Part shown: positions 40,731 through 49,952 of the stretch, piece after piece
Layout: each line of letters opens with the position of its first letter
Position numbering within the stretch: position 1 is the first letter of the stretch
NCBI GenBank assembly: GCA_044227095.1
Contig: JBGAFV010000001.1
Span: 2,604,001-2,668,000 of the forward strand
DNA length: 64,000 nt
From: JACMLD01 sp044227095
Lineage (GTDB): Bacteria; Bacteroidota; Bacteroidia; Chitinophagales; Chitinophagaceae
Direction: 5' to 3'
Notes under the pieces: generated by a model
Told to the model about the DNA's origin: nothing
Database searches by the model: none
Seen by the model: only the letters and a program-made list of their open reading frames with translations
Position numbers and translations under genes: made by a program

Positions 40731-41909
40731 ATGTCTAAAGATTTGTTTCAAAGCCCGGATTATTTTCAGGTAGATGAATTGCTGACCGAAGAACAAAAAC
40801 TGGTCCGCGAAAGTGTTCGTTCTTACGTAAAAAAAGAAATTTCTCCTATCATAGAAGATTATGCGCAACGGGCAGAATTTCCGCAGCAGATTGTAAAACA
40901 GTTGGGAGAATTGGGTTGCTTTGGTCCTACTGTACCTGTGGAATATGGCGGCGGCGGCCTTGATTATATCAGCTATGGTTTAATGATGCAGGAACTGGAA
41001 CGCGGCGATAGCGGTGTACGCTCAACTGCATCTGTACAAGGCTCGCTGGTAATGTTTCCTATTTATGCGTTTGGCAGCGAAGAGCAACGTAAAAAATATT
41101 TGCCCAAACTTGCCAGTGGTGAATGGTTGGGCTGTTTTGGATTAACAGAACCCAATCATGGTAGCGATCCTGGCGGAATGCTTACCACAATTAAAGATGC
41201 AGGAAGCCATGTTATTTTAAATGGTGCAAAAATGTGGATTAGCAACGCACCATTTGCGCAGGTGGCTGTTGTATGGGCAAAAGATGAGCAGGGAATTGTT
41301 CGGGGTGTTATTGCAGAACGTGGCATGGAAGGTTTTTCTACGCCAACTACGCATGGCAAATGGAGTTTGCGTGCAAGTGCAACAGGTGAACTGGTGTTTG
41401 ACAATGTAAAAATTCCCAAAGAAAATATATTACCAAATGTACAGGGATTGAAGGGACCGCTGAGTTGCTTAACCAAAGCCCGGTATGGAATAGCATGGGG
41501 CGTTGTAGGTGCTGCAATGGATTGTTATGATACTGCATTGAGGTATTCAAAAGAAAGAATACAGTTTGATAAACCGATTGGTGCATTTCAGTTGCAGCAA
41601 AGAAAACTTGCAGAAATGATTACTGAAATAACCAAAGCACAATTATTGAACTGGCGTTTGGGCGTATTAATGAATGAAAGTAAAGTAACACCTGCACAGG
41701 TGAGCATGGCCAAACGCAATGGCTGCGAAATTGCGCAGAACATTTGTCGCAATGCAAGGCAAATGCTGGGTGGTATGGGCATTACCGGAGAATACAGCAT
41801 TATGCGCCACATGATGAATATTGAAAGCGTAACAACTTACGAAGGTACACATGATATTCACTTACTAATAACAGGCATGGACGTAACCGGGTTTAATGCG
41901 TTTAAGTAG
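40731..41909 (+). CDS. Acyl-CoA dehydrogenase, glutaryl-CoA dehydrogenase-like
   Basis: The 392-residue FAD enzyme shows the acyl-CoA dehydrogenase plan: N-terminal helical domain, beta domain with CFGLTEPNHGSDPGG and KMWISNAPFAQVAVVWAKD, and a C-terminal helical domain. The likely catalytic base is Glu371 in VTTYEGTHDIHLLI. RYGIAWGVVGAAMDCYDTAL, QFDKPIGAFQLQQRKLA and the EGTHDIH motif resemble glutaryl-CoA dehydrogenases, acting on lysine or tryptophan breakdown. The substrate is not proven by the sequence. Confidence 0.88.
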   Translation: MSKDLFQSPDYFQVDELLTEEQKLVRESVRSYVKKEISPIIEDYAQRAEFPQQIVKQLGELGCFGPTVPVEYGGGGLDYISYGLMMQELERGDSGVRSTASVQGSLVMFPIYAFGSEEQRKKYLPKLASGEWLGCFGLTEPNHGSDPGGMLTTIKDAGSHVILNGAKMWISNAPFAQVAVVWAKDEQGIVRGVIAERGMEGFSTPTTHGKWSLRASATGELVFDNVKIPKENILPNVQGLKGPLSCLTKARYGIAWGVVGAAMDCYDTALRYSKERIQFDKPIGAFQLQQRKLAEMITEITKAQLLNWRLGVLMNESKVTPAQVSMAKRNGCEIAQNICRNARQMLGGMGITGEYSIMRHMMNIESVTTYEGTHDIHLLITGMDVTGFNAFK

Positions 41910-41910
41910 A

Positions 41911-42036
41911 TACCCCATATCCCCGTGAAGGGGTGATCTCAGTGGGACGATGGTTAATAATAACAATTTTGTTTCAGGAATATGAAGTTGAAAGAAATTG
42001 TATAACAAATTTTAAATTCCCTTTTAGGGGTAGGGG
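41911..42036. repeat. CCCC/GGGG palindromes between the dehydrogenase and aroK
   Basis: ATACCCCATATCCCCGTGAAGGGGTG (41911-41935; key parts ATCCCC and GGGGT) and CCCTTTTAGGGGTAGGGG (42019-42036). They fit the same loose family of short palindromes as those at 4911 and 17497. No gene lies between. Confidence 0.5.
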
Positions 42037-42038
42037 TT

Positions 42039-42545
42039 ATGAAAATTTTCCTGATAGGCTTTATGGGTTCGGGTAAAACACACTGGGGCAAAATATTATC
42101 CCGGCAGTTAAATCTGCCTTATTTTGATTTGGACGAAGTAATTGTTACTTCAGAAAAAATGAGTGTGCAGCAAATTTTTCATGATAAGGGCGAAGAATAT
42201 TTTCGTTTGAAAGAACAGGAAGTGCTGGAAGCGCTGGCAGAAGATCACGACGATGTTATTATCTCTACTGGTGGTGGCACACCGTGTTTTTTTAATAATA
42301 TAGATTTTATGCGCCAACAGGGTAAAGTAATATGGTTGAACACTGCTGTGGATACATTGCTTCAAAGATTACTGAGGCAAAAACAAACAAGGCCACTGAT
42401 AAAAAATATTTCAGACAGTGAACTCAAAGCATTTATCATAAAAAAATTGCAGGACAGAAAAATGTATTACGAGCAGGCACATGTAATGCTGCATGAAGAA
42501 TCAATTACAGCAGACTCACTACTAAAATCAATAAAGGATGCATAG
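42039..42545 (+). CDS. aroK: Shikimate kinase
   Basis: The 168-residue P-loop kinase phosphorylates shikimate in the aromatic pathway. It has the Walker A loop GFMGSGKT (7-14), LPYFDLDEVI with the substrate aspartate, FRLKEQEVLEAL, STGGGTPCF, and the lid-type QTRPLI near residue 115. The start is normal. It overlaps the DUF423 gene by eight bases, so the two form an operon. It lies well away from the trp genes although it feeds chorismate supply. Confidence 0.95.
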   Translation: MKIFLIGFMGSGKTHWGKILSRQLNLPYFDLDEVIVTSEKMSVQQIFHDKGEEYFRLKEQEVLEALAEDHDDVIISTGGGTPCFFNNIDFMRQQGKVIWLNTAVDTLLQRLLRQKQTRPLIKNISDSELKAFIIKKLQDRKMYYEQAHVMLHEESITADSLLKSIKDA

Positions 42546-42951
42546 ATGGTTTTTAATTACGGCTTCATTAATAGGAGCATTATCCGTAGCACTTGGTGCA
42601 TTTGCAGCACATACACTTAAAAATATGCTTACTGCAGATACTGTTGCCATATTTGAAACAGGCGTTCGGTACCAGTTTTATCATGCATTTGCGTTACTGG
42701 CAGTAGCTATAATCTATGAAAAATATCCAGGCGCACTATTGCAATGGGCGGGCAATTGTTTTCAATTGGGAATAATTTTATTTTCAGGTTCATTATATAT
42801 ACTTACAGCCATAAAAGCTGCCGATGCAGTTGGAACTTCAAAAATTGGCATTATAACACCATTTGGCGGATTGTTTTTTATTGCAGGATGGATATTAATG
42901 GTTATTGCATTTATTAAGAAGGGGCCTGTGGAGGAAGAAGGTATAAGGTGA
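42538..42951 (+). CDS. DUF423 family membrane protein
   Basis: The 137-residue protein has four hydrophobic helices. It starts WFLITASLIGALSVALGAFAAHTLKN, cut here to LIGALSVALGAFAAHTLKN, the DUF423 signature. FETGVRYQFYHAFALLAVAI, LFSGSLYILTA and KIGIITPFGGLFFIAGWILM follow, all in the family order. The function of this widespread family is unknown. The start codon lies within aroK. Confidence 0.93.
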   Translation: MHRWFLITASLIGALSVALGAFAAHTLKNMLTADTVAIFETGVRYQFYHAFALLAVAIIYEKYPGALLQWAGNCFQLGIILFSGSLYILTAIKAADAVGTSKIGIITPFGGLFFIAGWILMVIAFIKKGPVEEEGIR

Positions 42952-43155
42952 GGAGTGTAAGGTATAAGTAGTAAGGCTTTAGTGAATGAGAAGTATTGAA
43001 TATTGAGATTACTGTTGCAAAATAATTTCAGTTCAAAAATAATTGACCCCGCGCCTTTAGGCCGGGGTTTTGTTTCCCAGGCATAAAGGCACGAGGTTAA
43101 AAAAGAAACTTCATTTGGCATTTAAACACCTTAAACCTTCTACCTTCTATCTTCA
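42936..43155. repeat. Inverted AAGGT heptad arms flanking a terminator
   Basis: The left arm has AGGTATAAGGTGAGGAGTGT and AAGGTATAAGT (about 42936-42970). The right arm, reversed, has ACCTTAAACC, TTCTACC, TTCTATC and TTCAACC (43127-43155). Together they bracket the intrinsic terminator at 43046-43072 between the convergent DUF423 and histidine-kinase genes. Confidence 0.55.
43046..43072 (+). terminator. Intrinsic terminator after the aroK-DUF423 operon
   Basis: ACCCCGCGCC and GGCCGGGGT form a stem (one bulged C) with loop TTTA and TTTTG after it. Confidence 0.85.
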
Positions 43156-43160
43156 ACCAT

Positions 43161-45089
43161 TTACAACGGTACAGTAAACGTAGTAGTGGTTCCTTCTTTG
43201 TTTACTATAGAAAAGCTGCCGTCAATACTTTCAATTCTTTTCTTCATGTTATTAAGGCCATTGCCAAACTCACGCAGTTTCTGAAAATTAATTCCAACGC
43301 CATTATCGTGTATTTGTATTTCCAGTGTACCAGGTAATACGGTTACATTTATCCATACATCTGTTGCCTTTGCGTGTTTTACAATATTGTTTAGCGATTC
43401 TTTTACGCAGAGAAAAACGTTTCTTCTTTTCTCACCACTCATCTCAACAGAAGGTATATTTTCAGTACTCTTAAAATGGCAATTGATATTTGTGCTTTCA
43501 AAATATTCCAGTGCATAAGAGCGGGTATAGGCAATCATATTATCCAGGCGGTCGTTGCTGCTGCTCATGGTCCAGATAATCGTATTCATTTTGCTGAGCA
43601 GGTCATTAGCATTGCTGGATATTTTATCAATTTCAGGAAGTGTATTGTCCTTCATTTTTGTTTTCACAATTTCACTCATCAAACGTATGGCGGTTACACC
43701 AGACCCCAGTTCATCGTGCATGTCTGTAGAAATACGGTTGCGTTCTTCCTGTTTGGCTTCAACAATAGCCAGTTGTTTTTCAAATTCTTTTCTTTCATTG
43801 TCAAGTAACAAACGTTCCCTTTCTCTTGTTCTTTCAATAATATCATTTCGATTTTTAAACGCAAGTGCCATCAGGAAAAAAATCAGCTCTATGGTCATGC
43901 CCAATTCATAATAAAAAATGGCATCTCTCCATATTGAAGGCGAAGGTATTTTTAGCAGCGCCGGGTTAATAATCAATATCATTGAAACGGCCGAAAGTGC
44001 CAGTAAAAAGAAATGCCCTGCCGCAAGAAAATTGAGCATCCTGTTTTTCCTGATGAAAGCATATACAATGAACACTACAGTGGTAGCAATCCATATTATT
44101 TTAGTAATGTTTTCTATAGAAGCTTCCGTTTTATAACTGGTAGGAAAATAATAGTAATAAGAAAAAAGCAAAAGGCTTAGTATAATAATTGCCTGGCCGG
44201 CAATAAACAGTTTATGTAAAAAAGGAAACGCTTTTTTGGTATCAAGAAATTTTCTCAGAAAAATAAAATAGAAAAATATGCCAAGGCTTTGTATTACAAA
44301 ATCGAGATAGCTTTCAAAAAAATAATTAAACGGTAAAGTGCTTTTTGTATAAAACGATTTTAAAAAGAACAGAAGTGCAGTAAAAAAAGCAAAGCAGGCA
44401 TAATACATAAACTCAATGCTGCCATTAAGAATAAAAACAGCCATTGAGTAAAAAATCATCATTAGCAATATACCTGTAATGATGTAGGTATACATGTTTC
44501 CATTATTGGCAGGTATTTTTAATGTTCTTGAAAATGCGGGCAGGTAATAATCCCTGATGATGCGCAAATTCATAGCGTTTACAATAGTGTGCACAAATTT
44601 GAGGTGAACATAATAATGAACTTCTTTGCCAGGGTTTAACCGTAAGCCCCTGTATCCTGCAGAATCTGCAAATGCGGGCATAACGGTTGGTACAACGCTT
44701 AATGTTTTTAATGAGTCATCATACTCATAAACATCAATAGTGCTGGCAAAAACACCCGGAAAAAAATAAACAGTAACCAGGCTGTCTGCAGAATTTTTCA
44801 GCCGCATAGAAATCCACCAGTCTGCTTCGGTTTGCGATACTGTAAGATGCCTGAGGGCGTTTTTTGGTGCGTGGCCAAATTGAAGAGATGGTAAATCTGC
44901 AGGTTTTATTTTATGCAGGCTGTCTTCTATACAAACGCTGCGATAATCTATGGTGTCTGAAAGTATAATTTTTGCTACATCAACTACCGGTGTATTTTGC
45001 TGTGCTGCAATGTGCCCGGCACCGCCCATGGCAATAAGCATAAATAGAAAAAAGTTCTTTTTTTTCAAAGGCGGTGGAAAAAACTTCAT
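43161..45089 (-). CDS. 7TM-DISM sensor histidine kinase (NarL-type HisKA_3)
   Basis: The 642-residue membrane sensor has a signal peptide (about 1-29), a periplasmic beta-domain of the 7TMR-DISMED2 type (about 30-195), then seven hydrophobic helices (about 200-410), a coiled-coil (RTRERERLLLDNERKEFEKQ), the HisKA_3 dimer helix with the phosphate-accepting His458 in RISTDMHDELGSGVTAIRL, and a C-terminal ATPase domain with KESLNNIVKHAKA and IHDNGVGINF. It would sense an unknown ligand and phosphorylate a LuxR/NarL-type regulator. No response-regulator gene is adjacent, so the partner lies elsewhere. Confidence 0.9.
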   Translation of the reverse strand: MKFFPPPLKKKNFFLFMLIAMGGAGHIAAQQNTPVVDVAKIILSDTIDYRSVCIEDSLHKIKPADLPSLQFGHAPKNALRHLTVSQTEADWWISMRLKNSADSLVTVYFFPGVFASTIDVYEYDDSLKTLSVVPTVMPAFADSAGYRGLRLNPGKEVHYYVHLKFVHTIVNAMNLRIIRDYYLPAFSRTLKIPANNGNMYTYIITGILLMMIFYSMAVFILNGSIEFMYYACFAFFTALLFFLKSFYTKSTLPFNYFFESYLDFVIQSLGIFFYFIFLRKFLDTKKAFPFLHKLFIAGQAIIILSLLLFSYYYYFPTSYKTEASIENITKIIWIATTVVFIVYAFIRKNRMLNFLAAGHFFLLALSAVSMILIINPALLKIPSPSIWRDAIFYYELGMTIELIFFLMALAFKNRNDIIERTRERERLLLDNERKEFEKQLAIVEAKQEERNRISTDMHDELGSGVTAIRLMSEIVKTKMKDNTLPEIDKISSNANDLLSKMNTIIWTMSSSNDRLDNMIAYTRSYALEYFESTNINCHFKSTENIPSVEMSGEKRRNVFLCVKESLNNIVKHAKATDVWINVTVLPGTLEIQIHDNGVGINFQKLREFGNGLNNMKKRIESIDGSFSIVNKEGTTTTFTVPL

Positions 45090-45199
45090 TTGTGCAGGTG
45101 TTTTGTCTGTTGGCAGGGATTGCGATTAAAAAAGAAAATTACAACTTTCTTTTTAGTTAAGCCGCAGCGTATTGTAAGCGGATGATTTGGTTATATGCT

Positions 45200-45207
45200 T
45201 ATCTTTG
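45200..45207 (+). promoter_or_regulatory. -7 box near the ftsK start
   Basis: TATCTTTG matches TAnnTTTG; no good -33 box is at the right distance. The ftsK ATG is six bases after the box, which would give a leaderless or nearly leaderless transcript. Confidence 0.45.
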
Positions 45208-45212
45208 CCGCC

Positions 45213-47732
45213 ATGGCAGAAAAGGCAAAACCCAGGAAAGGAAAGGTAGCTGATGCGGGTAAGTTAAAGACAGAAAAAGACCCGCCATTACCTATTAAGA
45301 ACCTTGTAAAAGACGAGCGTACCCATAAGATTACAGGTGCCGTTCTTATTTTACTATCGTTCTTTCTTTTTGTTGCCTTTGCATCTTACTTGTTTACCTG
45401 GAAGACAGACCAGGCAAGTGTTCTCAACCAGGGGTTATCACCTTTATTTTCTTCGGGCACAGTTAAAACAGCTAACCTGCTGGGCAATCTTGGCGCTGTT
45501 ACTGCACATTTCTTTTTCTATTATGGTTTTGGCATAGCCTCATTCCTGCTCTGTACTTTTTTCTTTGTATCTGGAGTAAATCTTCTGTTTAGTAAAAAAT
45601 ATTTTTCGCTGTGGCGCAATACCAAATATGTTGTTGCCGGTCTTGTTTTCTTTAGCGTAACGTTTTCATTCATTATGAGTGGCAATGGTTTTCCATGGGG
45701 CGGCGGCTTTGGAGATAACATCAGCAAATTTCTTAAACAGGCTATTGGCACACTCGGTACAGCAGCCTTGCTTTCTGTTATAGGCCTTGCTTATATCATC
45801 TGGCGTTTTAACCCCGTGTTTAAAGTACCAAAATTACCAGAACGTAAAACTCAGCCAGTAAAAGAAACAGTAGAGGCTGATGAAGATGCAGATGACAATG
45901 AAGCCATGTTGTTTATAGAAACACCACCAGTAACAAAAGGCAATTCATTAAAGAAAGGTTCTACACTTGTAATTCCTCCAAAGGAAACTAATGAACCAGT
46001 ATTAGAATTAAAACTTACAGAAAAAGACGATATGGATTTTTCTGCAGAGAATGAGTTTAATAATCCTGCAGAAGTTGAAGCAGATGAAACAGTTTTAATT
46101 CCCCCGGTAAAACCAGTGAAAAAAGAAAAAAGACAACAGGTGCCGGAAGTTTCTTTTGAAATAAATGAATCTCCAAACGACACTACGCTTGAAATTGAAA
46201 GCGAAAAGAAAGCCATTAGCGAAACGGATTTATATGAACCTACTTTAGACCTGCGTGATTATAAATATCCTTCGCTGGATTTATTGGAAACGCATGGTAG
46301 TGAAAAAATTATTCAGGACCCCGCCGAACTGGAAACCAATAAGAACAGGATTATTGATACACTGAAGAATTATGATATTGCCATACAGAAAATATCTGCA
46401 ACTGTTGGTCCTACAGTAACATTGTATGAAATTGTACCAGCAGCGGGTGTTCGTATATCACGCATTAAAAATCTTGAAGACGATATTGCACTTAGCCTTG
46501 CAGCATTAGGTATCCGTATCATAGCTCCTATACCCGGAAAAGGTACCATTGGTATAGAAGTACCCAATGTAAAAAAGACAGTGGTAAGCATGAAGACATT
46601 GTTGAATGCAGATAAATTTCAGAACAGCGCATACAGTCTTCCTATTGCTATTGGTAAAAAAATTGACAATGAAAATTTCATTGTAGATCTTACTACCATG
46701 CCGCACCTTTTAATGGCAGGTGCTACTGGTCAGGGTAAATCTGTAGGATTAAATGCTATTCTCGTTTCCCTGCTATATAAGAAACATCCTTCGCACCTTA
46801 AGCTGGTACTTATCGATCCTAAAAAAGTAGAGCTAAGCATTTATCGTACTATAGAAAAACATTTCCTCGCAAAGCTTCCAGGCGAAGAAGATGCTATTAT
46901 TACAGATACAAAAAAGGTAATCCATACTTTGAATGCATTGTGTATAGAAATGGATAACCGGTACGATTTGTTGAAAGAAGCAGGCGCAAGAAATATTAAA
47001 GAGTATAACGACAAATTTGTGCGCAGGCGCCTTAATCCGGAAAAAGGCCATCAATATCTTCCTTTCATTGTTTTAGTAATTGATGAGTTTGCAGATTTAA
47101 TTATGACTGCAGGCAAGGAAGTAGAAATGCCCATTGCCCGCCTTGCACAGTTGGCACGTGCTATAGGCATACATCTTATTATTGCAACACAGCGTCCTTC
47201 AGTAAATATTATTACAGGTACCATTAAAGCAAACTTCCCTGCACGTATTGCTTTTAAAGTTTCTTCTAAAATTGACTCAAGAACAATTCTTGATACTGGT
47301 GGTGCAGAACAATTAATTGGTAAAGGCGACATGCTTATTTCTTACAATGGGGAACTTACCCGTTTGCAGTGTGCATTTGTAGACACACCTGAAGTAGAAG
47401 AAATTACCAATTTTATTGGCGACCAGCGTGGTTATACCCAGGCATTTTTATTGCCGGAGTATGTAGATGAAAAAGAAATGGAAGGCAAAGATTTTGATTT
47501 GAGCGACCGCGATTCTTTGTTTGACGATGCCGCAAGATTAATAGTGCAAAGCCAGAGCGGTTCTACTTCTTTGTTGCAGCGCCGCATGAAACTGGGCTAT
47601 AACCGTGCAGGCCGTTTAATGGATCAATTAGAAGCTGCGGGCATTGTTGGGCCTAACCAGGGAAGCAAAGTAAGGGATGTATTGATAAAGACAGAGGCAG
47701 ATCTGCAACAGCAATTAAATGCTTTAGGCTGA
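45213..47732 (+). CDS. ftsK: DNA translocase FtsK
   Basis: The 839-residue translocase clears the chromosome terminus from the closing septum. It has four hydrophobic segments within residues 45-195, an acidic low-complexity linker (about 210-360), the alpha/beta motor with Walker A GATGQGKS at residues 503-510 and LVLIDPKKVEL, IVLVIDEFADLIMTAGKEVE (cut: VLVIDEFADLIM) as Walker B, LIIATQRPSVNIITGTIKAN, and a C-terminal gamma winged helix (STSLLQRRMKLGYNRAGRLMDQLE, cut: LLQRRMKLGYNRAGRLMDQL) that reads KOPS. I chose the ATG at 45213; one 18 bases upstream is in frame but lies before the promoter box. Confidence 0.95.
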   Translation: MAEKAKPRKGKVADAGKLKTEKDPPLPIKNLVKDERTHKITGAVLILLSFFLFVAFASYLFTWKTDQASVLNQGLSPLFSSGTVKTANLLGNLGAVTAHFFFYYGFGIASFLLCTFFFVSGVNLLFSKKYFSLWRNTKYVVAGLVFFSVTFSFIMSGNGFPWGGGFGDNISKFLKQAIGTLGTAALLSVIGLAYIIWRFNPVFKVPKLPERKTQPVKETVEADEDADDNEAMLFIETPPVTKGNSLKKGSTLVIPPKETNEPVLELKLTEKDDMDFSAENEFNNPAEVEADETVLIPPVKPVKKEKRQQVPEVSFEINESPNDTTLEIESEKKAISETDLYEPTLDLRDYKYPSLDLLETHGSEKIIQDPAELETNKNRIIDTLKNYDIAIQKISATVGPTVTLYEIVPAAGVRISRIKNLEDDIALSLAALGIRIIAPIPGKGTIGIEVPNVKKTVVSMKTLLNADKFQNSAYSLPIAIGKKIDNENFIVDLTTMPHLLMAGATGQGKSVGLNAILVSLLYKKHPSHLKLVLIDPKKVELSIYRTIEKHFLAKLPGEEDAIITDTKKVIHTLNALCIEMDNRYDLLKEAGARNIKEYNDKFVRRRLNPEKGHQYLPFIVLVIDEFADLIMTAGKEVEMPIARLAQLARAIGIHLIIATQRPSVNIITGTIKANFPARIAFKVSSKIDSRTILDTGGAEQLIGKGDMLISYNGELTRLQCAFVDTPEVEEITNFIGDQRGYTQAFLLPEYVDEKEMEGKDFDLSDRDSLFDDAARLIVQSQSGSTSLLQRRMKLGYNRAGRLMDQLEAAGIVGPNQGSKVRDVLIKTEADLQQQLNALG

Positions 47733-47802
47733 TATATTTAACAACTCTTTGTTTAAACTGTTTTTTACCTGTACCGTCCCAAAACAATGCTATGAAACCC
47801 CC

Positions 47803-47810
47803 TATCTTTG
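47803..47810 (+). promoter_or_regulatory. -7 box upstream of lolA
   Basis: TATCTTTG, 80 bases before the lolA start. No clear -33 partner was seen. Confidence 0.4.
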
Positions 47811-47889
47811 CCCGCCACTTAATAAGCTTTGGTTACACACTAATACCACAAGTTTTTTAATGGGAACTTTTAATTACTATAAATACTTT

Positions 47890-48558
47890 ATGATGAAATA
47901 TTTTTTAATGATTGTCTTGTTAGCAGGATTTGTGAAAACCGGAATAGCACAGGCAGGAGTTGCCAATGATCCCGCAGCAAAAAAAATACTTGATGGAGTA
48001 AGCTCTAAATTTAAAACTTATAAAGCTGTACAGGCAGCTTTTACATTAAAGGTAGAAGATGGCAAAGGAAAATTGCAGGGCAACCAGAAAGGTACAGTGT
48101 ATATGAAAGGAAATAAATACAGGGTATCGCTTGCTGGCAAGGAGAATAAAGAAATTTTTTCTGACGGCGCAAGTACCTGGACATATGATAAAGCTTCTAA
48201 TGAGGTAACCATTACTAAAATGGATCCAAGTGCAAAAACCATTACACCACAAAATTTAATGACCAATTTTTATGATAAAGACTTTCTCTATAAATTAAAT
48301 GGCGAACAGAAAGATGGTACTCGTGTGTTGCAGGAAATTGAAATGACCCCTACAGATAAAGGCAAAGCTTTTCATAAAGTATATGTCTATGTAGATAAAG
48401 CAAAGCAGGCTATCTATAGCACAAAGGTGCTAGACAAAAACGGCAATAAATATACTTACACTGTAAACTCACTTAACGGCAGTGCAACTGTAAACGATCA
48501 GCTTTTTGTTTTTGATAAAAGCAAATATCCCGGAGTAGAAGAAGTTGATCTCAGGTAG
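47890..48558 (+). CDS. lolA: LolA-like outer-membrane lipoprotein carrier
   Basis: The periplasmic chaperone for lipoproteins is 222 residues from the ATG at 47890, with a signal peptide ending GIAQA (an ATG directly after the first is an alternative). The LolA pattern is visible: AAKKILDGVSSKFKTYKAVQAAF, GNQKGTVYMKGNKYRVSLAG, EIFSDGASTWTYDKASNEVTI, and a tail KYTYTVNSLNGSATVNDQLFVFD. It lies 157 bp after ftsK, an order often kept in Bacteroidota, where the two genes are neighbours. Confidence 0.9.
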   Translation: MMKYFLMIVLLAGFVKTGIAQAGVANDPAAKKILDGVSSKFKTYKAVQAAFTLKVEDGKGKLQGNQKGTVYMKGNKYRVSLAGKENKEIFSDGASTWTYDKASNEVTITKMDPSAKTITPQNLMTNFYDKDFLYKLNGEQKDGTRVLQEIEMTPTDKGKAFHKVYVYVDKAKQAIYSTKVLDKNGNKYTYTVNSLNGSATVNDQLFVFDKSKYPGVEEVDLR

Positions 48559-48688
48559 TAGTCGATAGCCTTGAGTCGTTAGTCATTAGTCGATAGTCAG
48601 GAATAATATAGATCTGAGTAATGACTATTACAAATCCCGAACTGTAGATGATTGGTTATAGACTAATGACTAACGACCCCCCGACTAG
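48558..48688. repeat. Long inverted TAGTC heptad arms
   Basis: GTCGTTAGTCATTAGTC at 48575-48591 is repeated exactly in inverted orientation at 48661-48677, and further TAGTC units extend both arms (48558-48598 and 48656-48688). The right arm reaches the ubiX stop codon, the left starts at the lolA stop. The arms enclose about 60 bases between two convergent genes and may form a long hairpin. Confidence 0.75.
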
Positions 48689-49245
48689 ATTTTCCCCCAA
48701 CGAAATGTATTAATATCAAAGCCGGCAAGATCCAGCACACGGTCTGCAACTGTAGCTGCTGCCGCTTCAATTGTTTTGGGTTGGCTATAAAAAGAAGGTG
48801 CAGCGGGGCAGATAATTCCTCCGGCCAGTGTAACCGTTTCCATATTGCGAATATGAATAAGGCTGTAAGGTGTTTCCCTAACAACACAAATCAATTTCCT
48901 TCTTTCTTTCAGTATAACATCAGCACTTCTTGTAATCAGGTCGTTTGAAATACCGGCAGCAACCCGGCCAAGTGTGCCCATAGAACAGGGAATAATAATC
49001 ATGGTATTGTATTGACCAGATCCCGAAGCAAACGGAGCTGTAAAATCTTGCTGTTCATAAAACCTGAAAGGGTATTTTCCATAATCTTCATTGCCTAGCT
49101 CTGTTTTCCAAACTTCTTTAGCGTTGGTTGTCATTATTACCGCTAATTCTGTCCACTGATCTTTTAAGGCCGATAGTTTATCTAATACCAGTTTGGCATA
49201 TACAGATCCGCTGGCACCGGTAATGGCTATAACAATTTTGTTCAA
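48685..49245 (-). CDS. ubiX: UbiX-family flavin prenyltransferase
   Basis: The enzyme makes prenylated FMN for UbiD-type decarboxylases. The start is TTG at 49243-49245, giving (M)NKIVIAITGASGSVYAKLVLD, the normal N-terminus; no ATG fits. The protein is 187 residues with FTAPFASGSGQYNTMIIIPCSMGTL (cut: GQYNTMIIIPCSMGTLGRVA), the DLITRSADVILKERRKLI region and VRETPYSLIHIRNM (RETP motif). No ubiD is in the window. It is divergent from the thioredoxin-like gene with 37 bp between the starts. Confidence 0.93.
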   Translation of the reverse strand: MNKIVIAITGASGSVYAKLVLDKLSALKDQWTELAVIMTTNAKEVWKTELGNEDYGKYPFRFYEQQDFTAPFASGSGQYNTMIIIPCSMGTLGRVAAGISNDLITRSADVILKERRKLICVVRETPYSLIHIRNMETVTLAGGIICPAAPSFYSQPKTIEAAAATVADRVLDLAGFDINTFRWGKI

Positions 49246-49256
49246 GCTGGTTCGTT

Positions 49257-49280
49257 TAAATTTGTACTTAAACAAAAATA
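49257..49280. promoter_or_regulatory. Overlapping divergent promoters
   Basis: TAAATTTG on the plus strand (49257-49264) faces the thioredoxin-like gene, and TATTTTTG on the minus strand (49280-49273) faces ubiX. Both match TAnnTTTG, so the two -7 boxes are packed into 24 bp of the 37-bp gap. Confidence 0.55.
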
Positions 49281-49282
49281 CT

Positions 49283-49813
49283 ATGCAGAAGTTTATGGTT
49301 GTTCTTATTTCGGCATTTGCACTTATTTTTTCTTCTGCGCACAAGCCTGCGCCAGTGGCAGAAAAATTAAAGTGGATGACCCTCAAAGAAGCACAGGAAG
49401 CTATGCTGAAAGAGAAAAAACCAATCCTTATAGACCTTTATACAGACTGGTGCGGCTGGTGCAAGGTAATGGACAAAAAAACCTATACCAATGCAAAGGT
49501 GATTGCCTATCTGCAGCAAAATTTTTACCCCGTAAAGCTAAATGCAGAGTCCAGGGAAGCAATTAAGTGGAATGAAAAGACTTATAATTTCAACAGCGCT
49601 AACCGTACTAATGATTTTGCAGTTTTTTTAACGTATGGTCAATTGTCGTACCCAACAACGGTTATTATACCTACTGATAACAGTGGCCCACAGCCAGTTC
49701 CGGGCTATCTTGAGCCCAAAGAACTGGAACTGATAGTACGTTATTTTGGCGATGGTAAATACGGAAAACAGCCATTTGCAGAATACCAGAAAGCATTTAA
49801 AAGTGAATGGTAG
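49283..49813 (+). CDS. Exported thioredoxin-like protein
   Basis: The 176-residue protein has a signal peptide (about 1-20) and a single thioredoxin fold. The active site is WCGWC, residues 56-60, in PILIDLYTDWCGWCKVM; the cis-proline lies in QLSYPTTVII. The family resembles the DUF255/SoxW group of periplasmic thioredoxins. The partner and substrate are unknown. It is divergent from ubiX. Confidence 0.88.
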   Translation: MQKFMVVLISAFALIFSSAHKPAPVAEKLKWMTLKEAQEAMLKEKKPILIDLYTDWCGWCKVMDKKTYTNAKVIAYLQQNFYPVKLNAESREAIKWNEKTYNFNSANRTNDFAVFLTYGQLSYPTTVIIPTDNSGPQPVPGYLEPKELELIVRYFGDGKYGKQPFAEYQKAFKSEW

Positions 49814-49847
49814 GCTTTGGCAGAGAATTTGAAACATGCTTAACTGA

Positions 49848-49905
49848 TTTTCATAGAATATTGGATTGAAACGGCCCTGATTTCTATCGGGGCTTTATTT
49901 TTTTT
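49848..49905 (+). ncRNA. Terminator-bearing unit 1 (TTTTCATAGAATA plus hairpin)
   Basis: TTTTCATAGAATATTGGATT (49848-49867) is followed by a hairpin GCCCTGA / TCGGGGC (49874-49880 with 49887-49893, loop TTTCTA) and a T-rich tract to 49905. It begins 35 bp after the thioredoxin-like gene and may simply terminate it, but the sequence before the hairpin is shared with units 2 and 3, which suggests more than a terminator. Confidence 0.45.
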
Positions 49906-49952
49906 ACATATAATGCAACGATAAATCTTTATCTACTGTCTGATAAGTAGGT

